Source: Candidatus Cloacimonadota bacterium (GTDB lineage: Bacteria > Cloacimonadota > Cloacimonadia > Cloacimonadales > Cloacimonadaceae). Taken from it: 57,030 bases of DNA. This document shows, one piece after another, positions 33,448-41,698 of the stretch (position 1 is the first letter of the stretch; every line of letters begins with the position of its first letter). The stretch is taken from positions 1 to 57,030 of the forward strand of contig JAEZUG010000075.1 in NCBI GenBank assembly GCA_023421135.1, given 5' to 3'. A program made the translations under genes and the position numbers. The notes below the pieces were generated by a model. That model saw only the letters and a list, made by a program, of their open reading frames with translations, did not search any database and was not told where the DNA came from.

Positions 33448-34377
33448 TTAGATTAGATGCAAGTTCTGTTCCGCTTTATCACCAAATCTCTGTTCTGCCA
33501 GTAGAATTGCCCCGATTACCCCTGCAGAATTACCCCTTTTTGCCTTGAACAGCTCCGGTCGATGAGGATGCTGCCCCAGAGACAGATGCAGTTCCTGAGC
33601 CACTTGCGAGGCAGTATAGAGCCCTGCGTCCATTCCTCCCCCACCCAGGATGATAAAGCCGGGATCCAGGATAAGTGTTGCTATCTGCAAGGCTTGCACC
33701 AGATAACTGCGGGCTTTATCAATAAGCTCTGCCAGGGCTGGCTGATTGTGGCTTTCGGCAATTAACTCCGCCAGGCTTATATCGGTGTAAACAGAATTCA
33801 CTAGTTTGGCAGAATTCATGATCCCTGTAACAGAACTATAAGATTCCAGGCAACCCTGTAAACCACATTTACAGGCTTTGCCGTTTCTTTCCAGAGTGAT
33901 GTGCCCTAGTTCCATGGCAAACCCATGCGCTCCCCGGAAGATCTCACCATTGAGAACCAGGCCGGTGCCAATCCCTGTGCCTACCGTGAGCCCCAACACC
34001 ACTCCCGAGAGCCCTTGCGCTTCGGCCAGAGTCATGAGATTGGCATCGTTACCACAGCAGGCTTTGCCCTGCAGATACTCGGGTAATACGGAGACGGGAT
34101 CCTGTCCGATCCAGAAGCTTAAATTGGGATTCACGCCTCTCAGCAGGCCGCTTCCCAGCTCAATGGTGCCGGGCGTGCCTATACCTGTGGCATGAATGGG
34201 ATATTGGGGGAACTGATTGATGAGAGCTTCAACATGTGAGCAGATTAGTGATTGAAAAGAAAGCAGGCTATGCGCTTGCAGGGGAAAACTGTCTTGCACC
34301 AGCAGTCCTTGGGAAGAATTACCTATCCCATATTTGACTGAACTGCCTCCGATATCCAAACCCAAAAAGTACTTCAT
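33448..34377 (-). CDS. ROK-family sugar kinase (glucokinase-like)
   Basis: 309 residues from MKYFLGLDIGGSSVKYGIGN, chosen for the canonical ROK start and AAGGGA upstream; a longer frame runs into tRNA-His. The ATP-binding LDIGGSSVKYG and catalytic region GIGTPGTI, GNDANLMTLAEA, TVGTGIGTGLVLNG are present. The ROK zinc signature is CKCGLQGCLES with a preceding ELGHI. It most likely phosphorylates glucose or a related hexose/N-acyl-hexosamine; the exact sugar cannot be read from the sequence. Confidence 0.88.
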   Translation of the reverse strand: MKYFLGLDIGGSSVKYGIGNSSQGLLVQDSFPLQAHSLLSFQSLICSHVEALINQFPQYPIHATGIGTPGTIELGSGLLRGVNPNLSFWIGQDPVSVLPEYLQGKACCGNDANLMTLAEAQGLSGVVLGLTVGTGIGTGLVLNGEIFRGAHGFAMELGHITLERNGKACKCGLQGCLESYSSVTGIMNSAKLVNSVYTDISLAELIAESHNQPALAELIDKARSYLVQALQIATLILDPGFIILGGGGMDAGLYTASQVAQELHLSLGQHPHRPELFKAKRGNSAGVIGAILLAEQRFGDKAEQNLHLI

Positions 34378-34406
34378 TGCCAGTCCCTTGTAGTTAAGAA
34401 TAAAAG

Positions 34407-34482
34407 TGGGGTGGGTGATGGGAGTCGAACCCACAACGCCCGGAACCACAATCCGGTGCTCTGCCATTGAACTACACCCACC
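34407..34482 (-). tRNA. tRNA-His(GUG)
   Basis: Acceptor GTGGGTG/CACCCAC with an extra encoded G-1 (34482) opposite C73, the His identity element. Anticodon loop TTGTGGT gives GUG. Encoded CCA. Confidence 0.96.
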
Positions 34483-34520
34483 ACAATATCTTAACTATCT
34501 ATCTATTGGGGTGATTAATA

Positions 34521-34597
34521 TGGCACGCCAGAAGGGATTCGAACCCCTGACCCGCAGCTTAGAAGGCTGCTGCTCTATCCTACTGAGCTACTGGCGC
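34521..34597 (-). tRNA. tRNA-Arg(UCU)
   Basis: Anticodon stem GCAGC/GCTGC with loop CTTCTAA (UCU). Acceptor GCGCCAG/CTGGCGT, discriminator G, encoded CCA. Confidence 0.95.
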
Positions 34598-34607
34598 ATT
34601 AAAATAG

Positions 34608-34684
<77 letters not shown>

Positions 34685-34740
34685 ACAAACTATCGAAAAA
34701 AAAAGAGAGCTGTCAGGGCGTCTCTTCTTTCTTATAAAAA

Positions 34741-34816
<76 letters not shown>

Positions 34817-35102
34817 TCAAGGTTGAGCCATCCTTTTTCAGGGGTGCTAATCTGTCAAGTAAAAGCTGAGAATGTGTCAGTGAACAGTGTGCAGTGAACA
34901 GAGGGTAAATGTGAAGCTGAGAGACTTATGGATTATCACAAAGATTTTAGGATTTAAGGATTGAGAGGATTAGTTTATAAAACGTCCATACTATCCATTA
35001 AGTCCGTTTAGTCCATCACTTCCCCAGCTACACACCTGCCAGACTGCATCTTGTTCACATGTACCCCCTCGTCACTCGTCACTTTGTCACTTGTCCCTGA
35101 TA

Positions 35103-35183
35103 CGACACCCATGAGACACCCATGTGACACCCATGTGACACCCATGTATCTTCATGCGTGTCAGATGGGTATGAGATGCGTAT
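35103..35183 (+). repeat. 11-bp modular intergenic element, copy 4
   Basis: The first module is GACACCCATGA, then GACACCCATGT modules, TCATGCGTGTC, and ATGGGTATGAGATGCGTATT. Confidence 0.9.
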
Positions 35184-35347
35184 TGTATGGGTGCCCAACT
35201 AGGGAGTGATTAGTGATTTGAGACTAGAGAGAAAGTGTGGAGCTGGGAGGTGACTTCGTCGAGTGAACAGTGATCAGAGAGGCAGTATGGAACTTGGAAT
35301 CCTAAAGCACCCGTAGGGGCAGACCTGTGTGTCTGCCCGTACCCTGG

Positions 35348-35430
35348 TCTGCCAATCTCCGAATTGGCAGAGGCTGCGGAGTTGCATGCAGGAAAGGCCT
35401 CCGGCCTTTGTGCCAAATCGGAGTTTGGCA
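35348..35430. repeat. Two TCTGCCAA/TTGGCA palindromes
   Basis: TCTGCCAAT..CTCCGA..ATTGGCAGA at 35348-35371 and TGCCAAATCGGAGTTTGGCA at 35411-35430, of the same family as 9695-9718 and 45792-45815. They lie in opposite orientation to each other. Confidence 0.8.
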
Positions 35431-35618
35431 CACCAAATGCTATCACTTCTCTACTTGCACTCACCCTATATTAACTTTTAACTTCTCACTATTAACTCGA
35501 TGAGGCAGACACACAAGTCTGCCCTTTTTAGTCTCTCAGATCCATGCTTCCACTCTGGTCACTTGTCACTAGTTACTCGTTACTCCCCAAAAGCGACAAG
35601 ATGACGCTTCCACTCTGG

Positions 35619-35966
35619 TCACTTGTCACTAGTCCCTCGGCAAAGCCGCAGGTTCTCCTTGACTTCGGGCACGGCATCATAGAGCCACTGGTTGGTTTCG
35701 CAGGGGAGCAGCTCGCACTCGGCACAGCTCTGATAGCCTTTCTCCACCACGCAGGCGCGGATGGGGCACTTATAGCACCAGGCAAATCTGGTACTCTCGG
35801 AGTGGCAACCTTCGCAATTGATGTTCTCGGCATTGATGGGAGAATCGTACCGTTTGGACCACTCGGCAGCAATGCGGTATTTCTCGTTTTGATCTCCGGT
35901 TTTTGTGGCCAGATAGGCCTCACAGGAAGCGCAATTCAGACCACAGCAAGATATCATCTTAGGCAT
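35619..35966 (-). CDS. DUF3795-type cysteine-rich protein
   Basis: 115 residues with many cysteines in the pattern of the DUF3795 family: MISCCGLNCASCEAYLAT near the N-terminus, then CEGCHSES, WCYKCPIRACVVEKG, SCAECELLPCE. Probably a small metal- or Fe-S-binding cytoplasmic protein; function is not established for the family. AAGGAG is five bases before the ATG, and the gene overlaps the trmFO end by 13 bases, so they are cotranscribed. Confidence 0.88.
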   Translation of the reverse strand: MPKMISCCGLNCASCEAYLATKTGDQNEKYRIAAEWSKRYDSPINAENINCEGCHSESTRFAWCYKCPIRACVVEKGYQSCAECELLPCETNQWLYDAVPEVKENLRLCRGTSDK

Positions 35967-37282
35967 AGTATCTCCTTTTCTTTCAGGAAGTTATCCAGAG
36001 CTTCCAGGCTGCGCCGGGAATAGAGCTCTTTCTTGAGTTTCTTATCTTTGGGAGCATTTTCCAGCGCTGGCAGGATGCCAAAATTGGCATTCATGGGTTG
36101 AAAAGAGTGTTCTCCGGGCTGGATCAGATGACGCCAGAGCTGCCCCAGAACCGTCTCTGCGGGAAGCAGTTCCAGCCCCTGATCCAGGATGTAGGCCAGC
36201 AGAGTTCCCGTGGCGATGGATTCCACATAGCCTTCCACCCCACTGAGTTGACCGGCTATATAAAGCTCCGGCTTGTTCTTCAGACAGAGCTGTTCCCCAA
36301 GCACCTGAGGCCCATTCAGATAGGCATTGCGATGGATGGAGCCAAAGCGGTGAAACTCTGCAGCTTCCAAGCCCGGGATCAGGCGGAAGATGCGCTTTTG
36401 CTCAGGGTAACGCAGCATGGTCTGGCAGCCCACCAGATTGTAGCTGGTGAGTTCCCGGTTTTCCGGACGCAATTGCAGCACGGCATAGGGCTTACGTCCC
36501 GTCTTGGGATCTTCCAGACCCATAGGTTTCATCACTCCGTGGCGCAGGGTATCCTTGCCACGACGAGCCAGCTCCTCAATCGGGATGCAGTTTTCGTAGT
36601 AGGAGAATTTCAGGCCTTGAAAGAACTGGTTTTCAAACTCATGTGCCTCATGGCCTTCGCCCGCCAGAAGAGCCTCCACAAAGGTGTAGTATTCCTCTTT
36701 GGAGAAAGGGCAATTGAGGTAATCCGGTTCACCTTTATCATAGCGGTCTTTGCTGTAGATCTTTTCACGATCCAGGCTGTCTGCATCCACGATGGGAGCA
36801 ATCGCATCGAAGAAATAGAGGTGCTGTTTACCGATCACCTCGCTCAGAGACTGCATCAGGGGATCGGAGATCAGAGGCCCTGCCGCCAGAATGGTGAGTT
36901 CATCGGTAAATTCTCTCACTTCCCCGCGGAGCAGCTCGATGTTCGGCTCTGCCTCAAGGGCTTCCAGAACTTTCTGGGAAAACTGTTCCCGATCCACTGC
37001 CAAGGCCTGTCCGGCAGGCACTGCGCAGCTTTTGGCTATCTGCAAGAGAGGTGAGCCGAGCAGGTCGAGCTCCGCTTTGAGCAAGCCTGCTGCGGTATCC
37101 AGGCGCAGGCTTTTTAGCGAATTGCTGCAGACCAGTTCGGCAGGAAGAGCGCTGTTGTGAGCTGGGGTCATGGCCAGAGGACGCATTTCGTGCAAACGTA
37201 CTTTCCAGCCTCTGCGCGCCAAACAGAGAGCCGCTTCCGAACCGGCAAGGCCGGCACCTATTATCTTTATTGTTTTACTCAT
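35954..37282 (-). CDS. trmFO: Methylenetetrahydrofolate-tRNA-(uracil-5-)-methyltransferase
   Basis: A 442-residue FAD/folate enzyme making m5U54 in the tRNA T-loop. FAD-binding IIGAGLAGSEAALCLARRGW at the N-terminus, LHEMRP, TPAHNSALPAELVCSNSLKS, the conserved KPMGLEDPKTGRKPYAVLQLR, QTMLRYPEQKRIFRLIPGLE and the C-terminal HFQPMNANFGI equivalent (HSFQPMNANFGILPAL) are all family blocks. Divergent from the alcohol dehydrogenase gene. Confidence 0.96.
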   Translation of the reverse strand: MSKTIKIIGAGLAGSEAALCLARRGWKVRLHEMRPLAMTPAHNSALPAELVCSNSLKSLRLDTAAGLLKAELDLLGSPLLQIAKSCAVPAGQALAVDREQFSQKVLEALEAEPNIELLRGEVREFTDELTILAAGPLISDPLMQSLSEVIGKQHLYFFDAIAPIVDADSLDREKIYSKDRYDKGEPDYLNCPFSKEEYYTFVEALLAGEGHEAHEFENQFFQGLKFSYYENCIPIEELARRGKDTLRHGVMKPMGLEDPKTGRKPYAVLQLRPENRELTSYNLVGCQTMLRYPEQKRIFRLIPGLEAAEFHRFGSIHRNAYLNGPQVLGEQLCLKNKPELYIAGQLSGVEGYVESIATGTLLAYILDQGLELLPAETVLGQLWRHLIQPGEHSFQPMNANFGILPALENAPKDKKLKKELYSRRSLEALDNFLKEKEILCLR

Positions 37283-37396
37283 GCACCACCAATTATGCGA
37301 TGCTGCTTTTGTGTCAATCCTTTCTCCCCGGGCTGTCTTGCTTTCTGCCTCCGAAGGCTTATATATATCTACATAGAACAGACTCTGGAGATAATC

Positions 37397-38539
37397 ATGA
37401 GATCGTTTAGTTTTTACAACCCGACCAGAATCCTGTTTGGCAAGGATATGACTTCGAAGCTGGGTGCAGAACTGCAGAAAGACGGCATTGCCAAGTGTCT
37501 GATGATAGCCGGTGGTGGCTCAATCCGCCACAATGGAGCCTATGACGACTTTCTGAAAACCATGCAGGAATATAAGATAGAGATTGTGGAGAGCTGGGGT
37601 GTGCAGGCCAATCCTACCCTGGCAAAGACCCGGGAGCTGATCGACCTGGCTCGCCGGGAAGAGGTGCAAGGCATTGTTGCCATCGGTGGCGGCAGCGTGA
37701 TCGATACAGCCAAAGCCGTGGCTGCAGGATTCTATCTGGATGATATCTGGGCAGTTTATGAGCGTAAAGCTGTGATCAACCGGGCTCTGCCACTTTATAC
37801 AATCCTGACTCTCTCGGCCACTGGCTCGGAGATGAATGGGAATGCTGTGCTCACTAATACCGAGACATTGCAGAAGTGGGGCATCGGTTCGGAGCTGCTC
37901 TACCCGCGGCAGAGCATCATTGATCCCTCTTACCAAAGGACTCTGCCCGGCTCACAAACTGTGAATGGAGCGCTCGATGCAATAGCTCATATTCTGGAGT
38001 TCTACTTCATAGATCATAACGCCTGTGTTACCCTGGGGATAAACGATTCACTCCAGTGCACGATCATCGAAATGACAGATCGGCTTTTGGCGGATCCAGA
38101 GGACTATAACGCCCGTTCCAGCCTTGCCTGGGCTGCGACTTTGGCACTAAATGGACTCACTGGGGTTGGCTTGGCAGGGGGAGACTGGGCTTGTCATCAG
38201 ATCGAGCATTCCTTTTCTGCTCTGCATCCACAGATTGCCCACGGTGCGGGCCTGGGCGTGATCTTCCCCACCTGGATAGAATTTATGGCAGAGCGGCACC
38301 CGGCTGTCTTCAACCGCTGGGCAAAGAACGTCTGGGGCGCTTCCGGCACTTCAGAAGCCGTAAAGCTCTTCCGGGAGAAGATTAAAGCCTGGGGTTCACC
38401 CATAAATCTGCGGGAACTGGGCATCTCGGAGAGTGACATAGCCCTCCTGGTGGAGAAATCCATGATCGCTCCACGCTTGGGACAGCTCAGCAGTTTCACT
38501 GCCTCCGACGTGGAAGCACTTCTGATGCTGGCTTATTAA
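37397..38539 (+). CDS. Iron-containing alcohol dehydrogenase (YqhD/butanol-dehydrogenase type)
   Basis: 380 residues from ATG 37397 (GGAG six bases upstream; a longer frame from 37157 crosses the trmFO promoter region). Group III Fe-ADH: MRSFSFYNPTRILFGKDM start, cofactor-binding IAGGGSIRHNG and GIVAIGGGSVIDTAKAVAAG, and metal ligands in NGALDAIAHILEF and HQIEHSFSALHPQIAHGAGL (Asp and three His). It reduces aldehydes or oxidises alcohols, usually with NADPH in this subgroup. Its stop codon overlaps the convergent secreted-protein stop (38536-38539), with no terminator between. Confidence 0.92.
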   Translation: MRSFSFYNPTRILFGKDMTSKLGAELQKDGIAKCLMIAGGGSIRHNGAYDDFLKTMQEYKIEIVESWGVQANPTLAKTRELIDLARREEVQGIVAIGGGSVIDTAKAVAAGFYLDDIWAVYERKAVINRALPLYTILTLSATGSEMNGNAVLTNTETLQKWGIGSELLYPRQSIIDPSYQRTLPGSQTVNGALDAIAHILEFYFIDHNACVTLGINDSLQCTIIEMTDRLLADPEDYNARSSLAWAATLALNGLTGVGLAGGDWACHQIEHSFSALHPQIAHGAGLGVIFPTWIEFMAERHPAVFNRWAKNVWGASGTSEAVKLFREKIKAWGSPINLRELGISESDIALLVEKSMIAPRLGQLSSFTASDVEALLMLAY

Positions 38540-41277
38540 TACAGGCAGATTCTCTTGGTGAGCTTGGGTTTATCTCCCACAAAGACTTTCATGAGATATA
38601 CTCCGCTGGCCAGACGTCTGCCTTGAGCATCCATACCGTTCCAGTTATAGAGGAAAGTCCCATCCTGGGAAGCAGCGCCCTCGGAGAGGCTTGTCACGCG
38701 TTGTCCACGGATGTTGAAGATATCAATGCGGTGAGCTTCGTTCGTCTTCAGCTCCAGATTCACCATCCCCCGGCTGGGATTGGGATAGGCACGCAGTTCG
38801 ACCGCTGGGATTGCTATCACCTCTTCACCCGAGTCTGAGGGTTGGAAATGCAGCCTGGTGCGGTAAAGGGTATAGCTGGGGGCAGTCCCGCCCTGGATGC
38901 ACTTGCTGATCATGATCTCCAGATCGTTGTTTGAGATGGGCTGAACACTCAGTTTGCTCTGAGAGAAGAGGTCATCGTTTGCCAAGCCATCCAGAGGAAA
39001 GACTCCGATTGGCTCCATGATGGTGCCATCTAAATAGCGTGAAACTATCAAGCTGTGATCAGTGGGACTATAGCTCATAAAGATATACCTGCCGTCCGGG
39101 AGGATAGCAACGTCGTTCAGGCTGGAAGAAGCAGGGGGCAAGACGGTGCTGCTCACCATTTCCTCAGTATCCAGGTTAAGTTCGTAGATTGCCTGATTGC
39201 TCTGAGTACCGTTCTCGGAGCAGTAGATCAAAGCCCAGTTATCATTCATAGATATGGACTGGATATCAAGTTCGTCATCCAGCAAATCGCTGATGTCGTC
39301 CACCTCATTACCGGTTTGGAGATATATGCTTGAATTGCCGGCAAACAGGCTGGAACTCTGGTTCCTGGCATAAGTCTTGGTTCTGTATGGCTCTACAATT
39401 CCTGTGAAACGCCACCAGTAATAATCATATTGAGGAGGTTCAAAGGTTTCTAAATCAAGCCCCAGTCCCAGACTCCACCATACAGGAGAATCAATCACCG
39501 TGGAGCCATACACCCCTCCATACACACTGGCGGGATTGTAGTGAAAGTCTTTCTTGTAACCTATTCCCGAACCTGTGGCACCGGGATAATTCACGGTTTG
39601 CAAGGTAGTACCCAGAACAGGATCAATATAGTTCACAGCGGAAGTTCCTCCACAATAGTCAAGGGGGATATTCCAAACGCCATTCGAAGGCCACTCTGTG
39701 TCATACAAAGGCCTGTGCATATAGCCTCGCCTGAACTGGACAACGGAGCCGTGAAGCTCCACCTTCCCACGTTCCAAATAGGGCTTAGCTTCCGGCCAGA
39801 GCGGATTGTACCAGGGGAAGTCTATGTGAGGTGGCCAAGGCTCGGCGGCAGTCTGCGGGAACCGTCTGCGATGAAGATCAATACTTTCCCAGCTCTGCCC
39901 CAGATAGCTGAGATCCGGAACCGAGGGATGGGGATGCTGGTATTCAAAGCTGAAGACTCCACCACCGATTTCACTTCGCCCGGAGGCATATATATCCGCA
40001 TAGATATACAGGGGATCGTCATCTGCCCGGCAGAGCTGCACTCTGGTGCTGTCCAGATGATTATAGTAACCATACTTAATCAGAACACTCTTCTCTGAGA
40101 GAAGTGAAACATGATCGGTGGAACCAGGCGCTGGATCCTCTCCGGGAACTGTTCCCGCCAGAGTAATATCTCCAATAATCCTGATGGTATCTACACTTGC
40201 CCAGCTTTGGTTGCCTTCAAAGACACCCTCTATCCATAACTCGTTAGGTGTCCAGAGTCTCTGATTCAAACATGTGCCGCTTGCCATGGGTGTCCAAATA
40301 GTATCCTGGACGGCGAATGAGTTCTGATAAACAGGTTCTCCCAAAGGATCTGCTGGATATTCATTGTAAACCGGCACCTGGACAAGATACGGAGCTGTCT
40401 TTTGACCTATCCAAGCTGTATAGGTCCCATGATCGACCTTGATTCTTATTATCACATTATCATCAGCGTAATTACCCCCAAACATTGTCCCATTTCGCCT
40501 TGGGGCAACGGGAAGACTCAGACTGGGAGCATTCTCTATCAAGCCTCCCAGAAAGACCTGATCGTAGGGTATCTCCCCGGAGACGGATTGAACTGTGCCG
40601 GATATGATCACCTGACCCAGGAAGGTAGGCCAACCGCCATTAGTTCCTCCACCGCTCTGCTTGATCCAGATGTCCGAGTTACTACGCAGTCCACCGGTGA
40701 TGACGTCCTGCCCTGAATAAAACACTGGAGTACCATTCTGGGAGAGTTCTTCACCCACAATGTACTGAGGCAGGATGTAAGCCTCCTGGGAAGCAGGATC
40801 AATAAACTGCTCATGGGTCTCAATGGGATAAGGGATCTCGTAGTTGTAATTGTAATACTGACCGTCCATCCTTACCGTGAGAGGGCTGGGCTCAAAGGTT
40901 CTGCCAGTATTATCGAAAGTCCAGCTCTGTCCCTGATCGATTGATCTGGCCACATACTTCTCATAGCCATCCTTGTAAGTAACTATGAGTTCATTCCCAT
41001 CGACAGACAGGGTCGGTATGCACAGTCCAATAATCTCGTTATCCAAAACCGATTCCACCCAGTTCAGCCCACCATCTGTGGACTTTTTGAAGACAACCGA
41101 GCCCGGTGACTGAGCATCTGGGTAGTTACAATAAACCAGATAGATACTATCGCCAGAAACGTAGGAACTGAGCTTCCCTCCAAACTGACCGGTCGCCAGC
41201 TCTTGGAAGCCTTCCATCTGTGCATAGACCATGCCAAACAACAACAAGACAAATATAACCAATACCACTGCTTTCAT
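38536..41277 (-). CDS. Large secreted protein A with BNR-like repeats and C-terminal FlgD/T9SS-like sorting domain
   Basis: 913 residues from ATG 41277 (GGAGG four bases upstream) with a signal peptide ending VYAQ. The N-terminal part has Asp-box/BNR-like motifs (FKKSTDGGLNWVES, RSIDQGQSWTFD). The central ~450 residues include LRSNSDIWIKQSGGGTNGGW and a long Trp/Pro-rich region; the last ~90 residues are a FlgD-type sorting domain (ELRAYPNPSRG, DIFNIRGQRV, LYNWNGMDAQGRRLASGVYL). Paralogue of 41699-44431, with which it shares nearly all landmarks. Probably cell-surface or released. No catalytic motif recognised. Confidence 0.87.
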   Translation of the reverse strand: MKAVVLVIFVLLLFGMVYAQMEGFQELATGQFGGKLSSYVSGDSIYLVYCNYPDAQSPGSVVFKKSTDGGLNWVESVLDNEIIGLCIPTLSVDGNELIVTYKDGYEKYVARSIDQGQSWTFDNTGRTFEPSPLTVRMDGQYYNYNYEIPYPIETHEQFIDPASQEAYILPQYIVGEELSQNGTPVFYSGQDVITGGLRSNSDIWIKQSGGGTNGGWPTFLGQVIISGTVQSVSGEIPYDQVFLGGLIENAPSLSLPVAPRRNGTMFGGNYADDNVIIRIKVDHGTYTAWIGQKTAPYLVQVPVYNEYPADPLGEPVYQNSFAVQDTIWTPMASGTCLNQRLWTPNELWIEGVFEGNQSWASVDTIRIIGDITLAGTVPGEDPAPGSTDHVSLLSEKSVLIKYGYYNHLDSTRVQLCRADDDPLYIYADIYASGRSEIGGGVFSFEYQHPHPSVPDLSYLGQSWESIDLHRRRFPQTAAEPWPPHIDFPWYNPLWPEAKPYLERGKVELHGSVVQFRRGYMHRPLYDTEWPSNGVWNIPLDYCGGTSAVNYIDPVLGTTLQTVNYPGATGSGIGYKKDFHYNPASVYGGVYGSTVIDSPVWWSLGLGLDLETFEPPQYDYYWWRFTGIVEPYRTKTYARNQSSSLFAGNSSIYLQTGNEVDDISDLLDDELDIQSISMNDNWALIYCSENGTQSNQAIYELNLDTEEMVSSTVLPPASSSLNDVAILPDGRYIFMSYSPTDHSLIVSRYLDGTIMEPIGVFPLDGLANDDLFSQSKLSVQPISNNDLEIMISKCIQGGTAPSYTLYRTRLHFQPSDSGEEVIAIPAVELRAYPNPSRGMVNLELKTNEAHRIDIFNIRGQRVTSLSEGAASQDGTFLYNWNGMDAQGRRLASGVYLMKVFVGDKPKLTKRICLY

Positions 41278-41290
41278 GTTACCTCCCAAA

Positions 41291-41689
41291 CTACAAAGTA
41301 GTGACTGTAAGTTCCACTTTCATTCGGTCCGGATCTTCAAAGAAGACGGAATATGCATCTTCTCCGCTGGCATGGGGATGCCTATCTTCATATAGAATAG
41401 TGATGCCACGAGCTCTGAGCTCGGAAGTGATCTCATCGACAAAAGCTTCATCCCGGGCATGAAAGGCCAGATGATTCAAGCCTGCCCGGCAGCGGTGATA
41501 AGGAACGTCTTTCCAGCGCTCCTCTATCTGCACAAAGACCAGATAGCAATCTCCCAGAAGGTAGCTAGCCCCCTCCTCCCAGGATTGATATAGCTCATAA
41601 CCCATTCGGGAGAGAAACCAGCCCCAGAAATCGAGGCTGGTCTTCAAGTCCCTAACGTATAGTTCGACGTGGTGCAAAGCTCCGTGCAT
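41291..41689 (-). CDS. VOC (glyoxalase/bleomycin-resistance fold) family protein
   Basis: 132 residues starting MHGALHHVELYVRDLKTSLD behind GGAG. One vicinal-oxygen-chelate domain pair: HHVELYVRD (first metal His), then GLNHLAFHARDEAFVDEITS and YSVFFEDPDRMKVELTV (C-terminal His and Glu ligands). Probably a small metalloenzyme or binding protein in the cytoplasm; substrate unknown. It sits alone between two giant paralogous secreted-protein genes, with gaps of 13 and 9 bp, so it may be cotranscribed with both. Confidence 0.88.
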   Translation of the reverse strand: MHGALHHVELYVRDLKTSLDFWGWFLSRMGYELYQSWEEGASYLLGDCYLVFVQIEERWKDVPYHRCRAGLNHLAFHARDEAFVDEITSELRARGITILYEDRHPHASGEDAYSVFFEDPDRMKVELTVTTL

Positions 41690-41698
41690 CAATAACTC

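Larger units (their letters stand above)
34817..35618. other. Repeat-rich intergenic region
   Basis: 802 bp without a gene. It holds GTCCATTTAGTCC-type and CTCGTCACTCGTCAC-type simple repeats (34985-35095), modular element copy 4 (35103-35183), hairpins GGGCAGAC..GTCTGCCC (35317-35338, 35504-35523), TCTGCCAA-type palindromes (35348-35371, 35411-35430), and two copies of CTTCCACTCTGGTCACTTGT (about 35549 and 35607). Confidence 0.6.

Noticed and set aside
37157..37396. 80-residue N-terminal extension of the alcohol dehydrogenase
   Set aside because: The extension overlaps trmFO and its promoter region; the ATG at 37397 has a good ribosome site and gives the family N-terminus.
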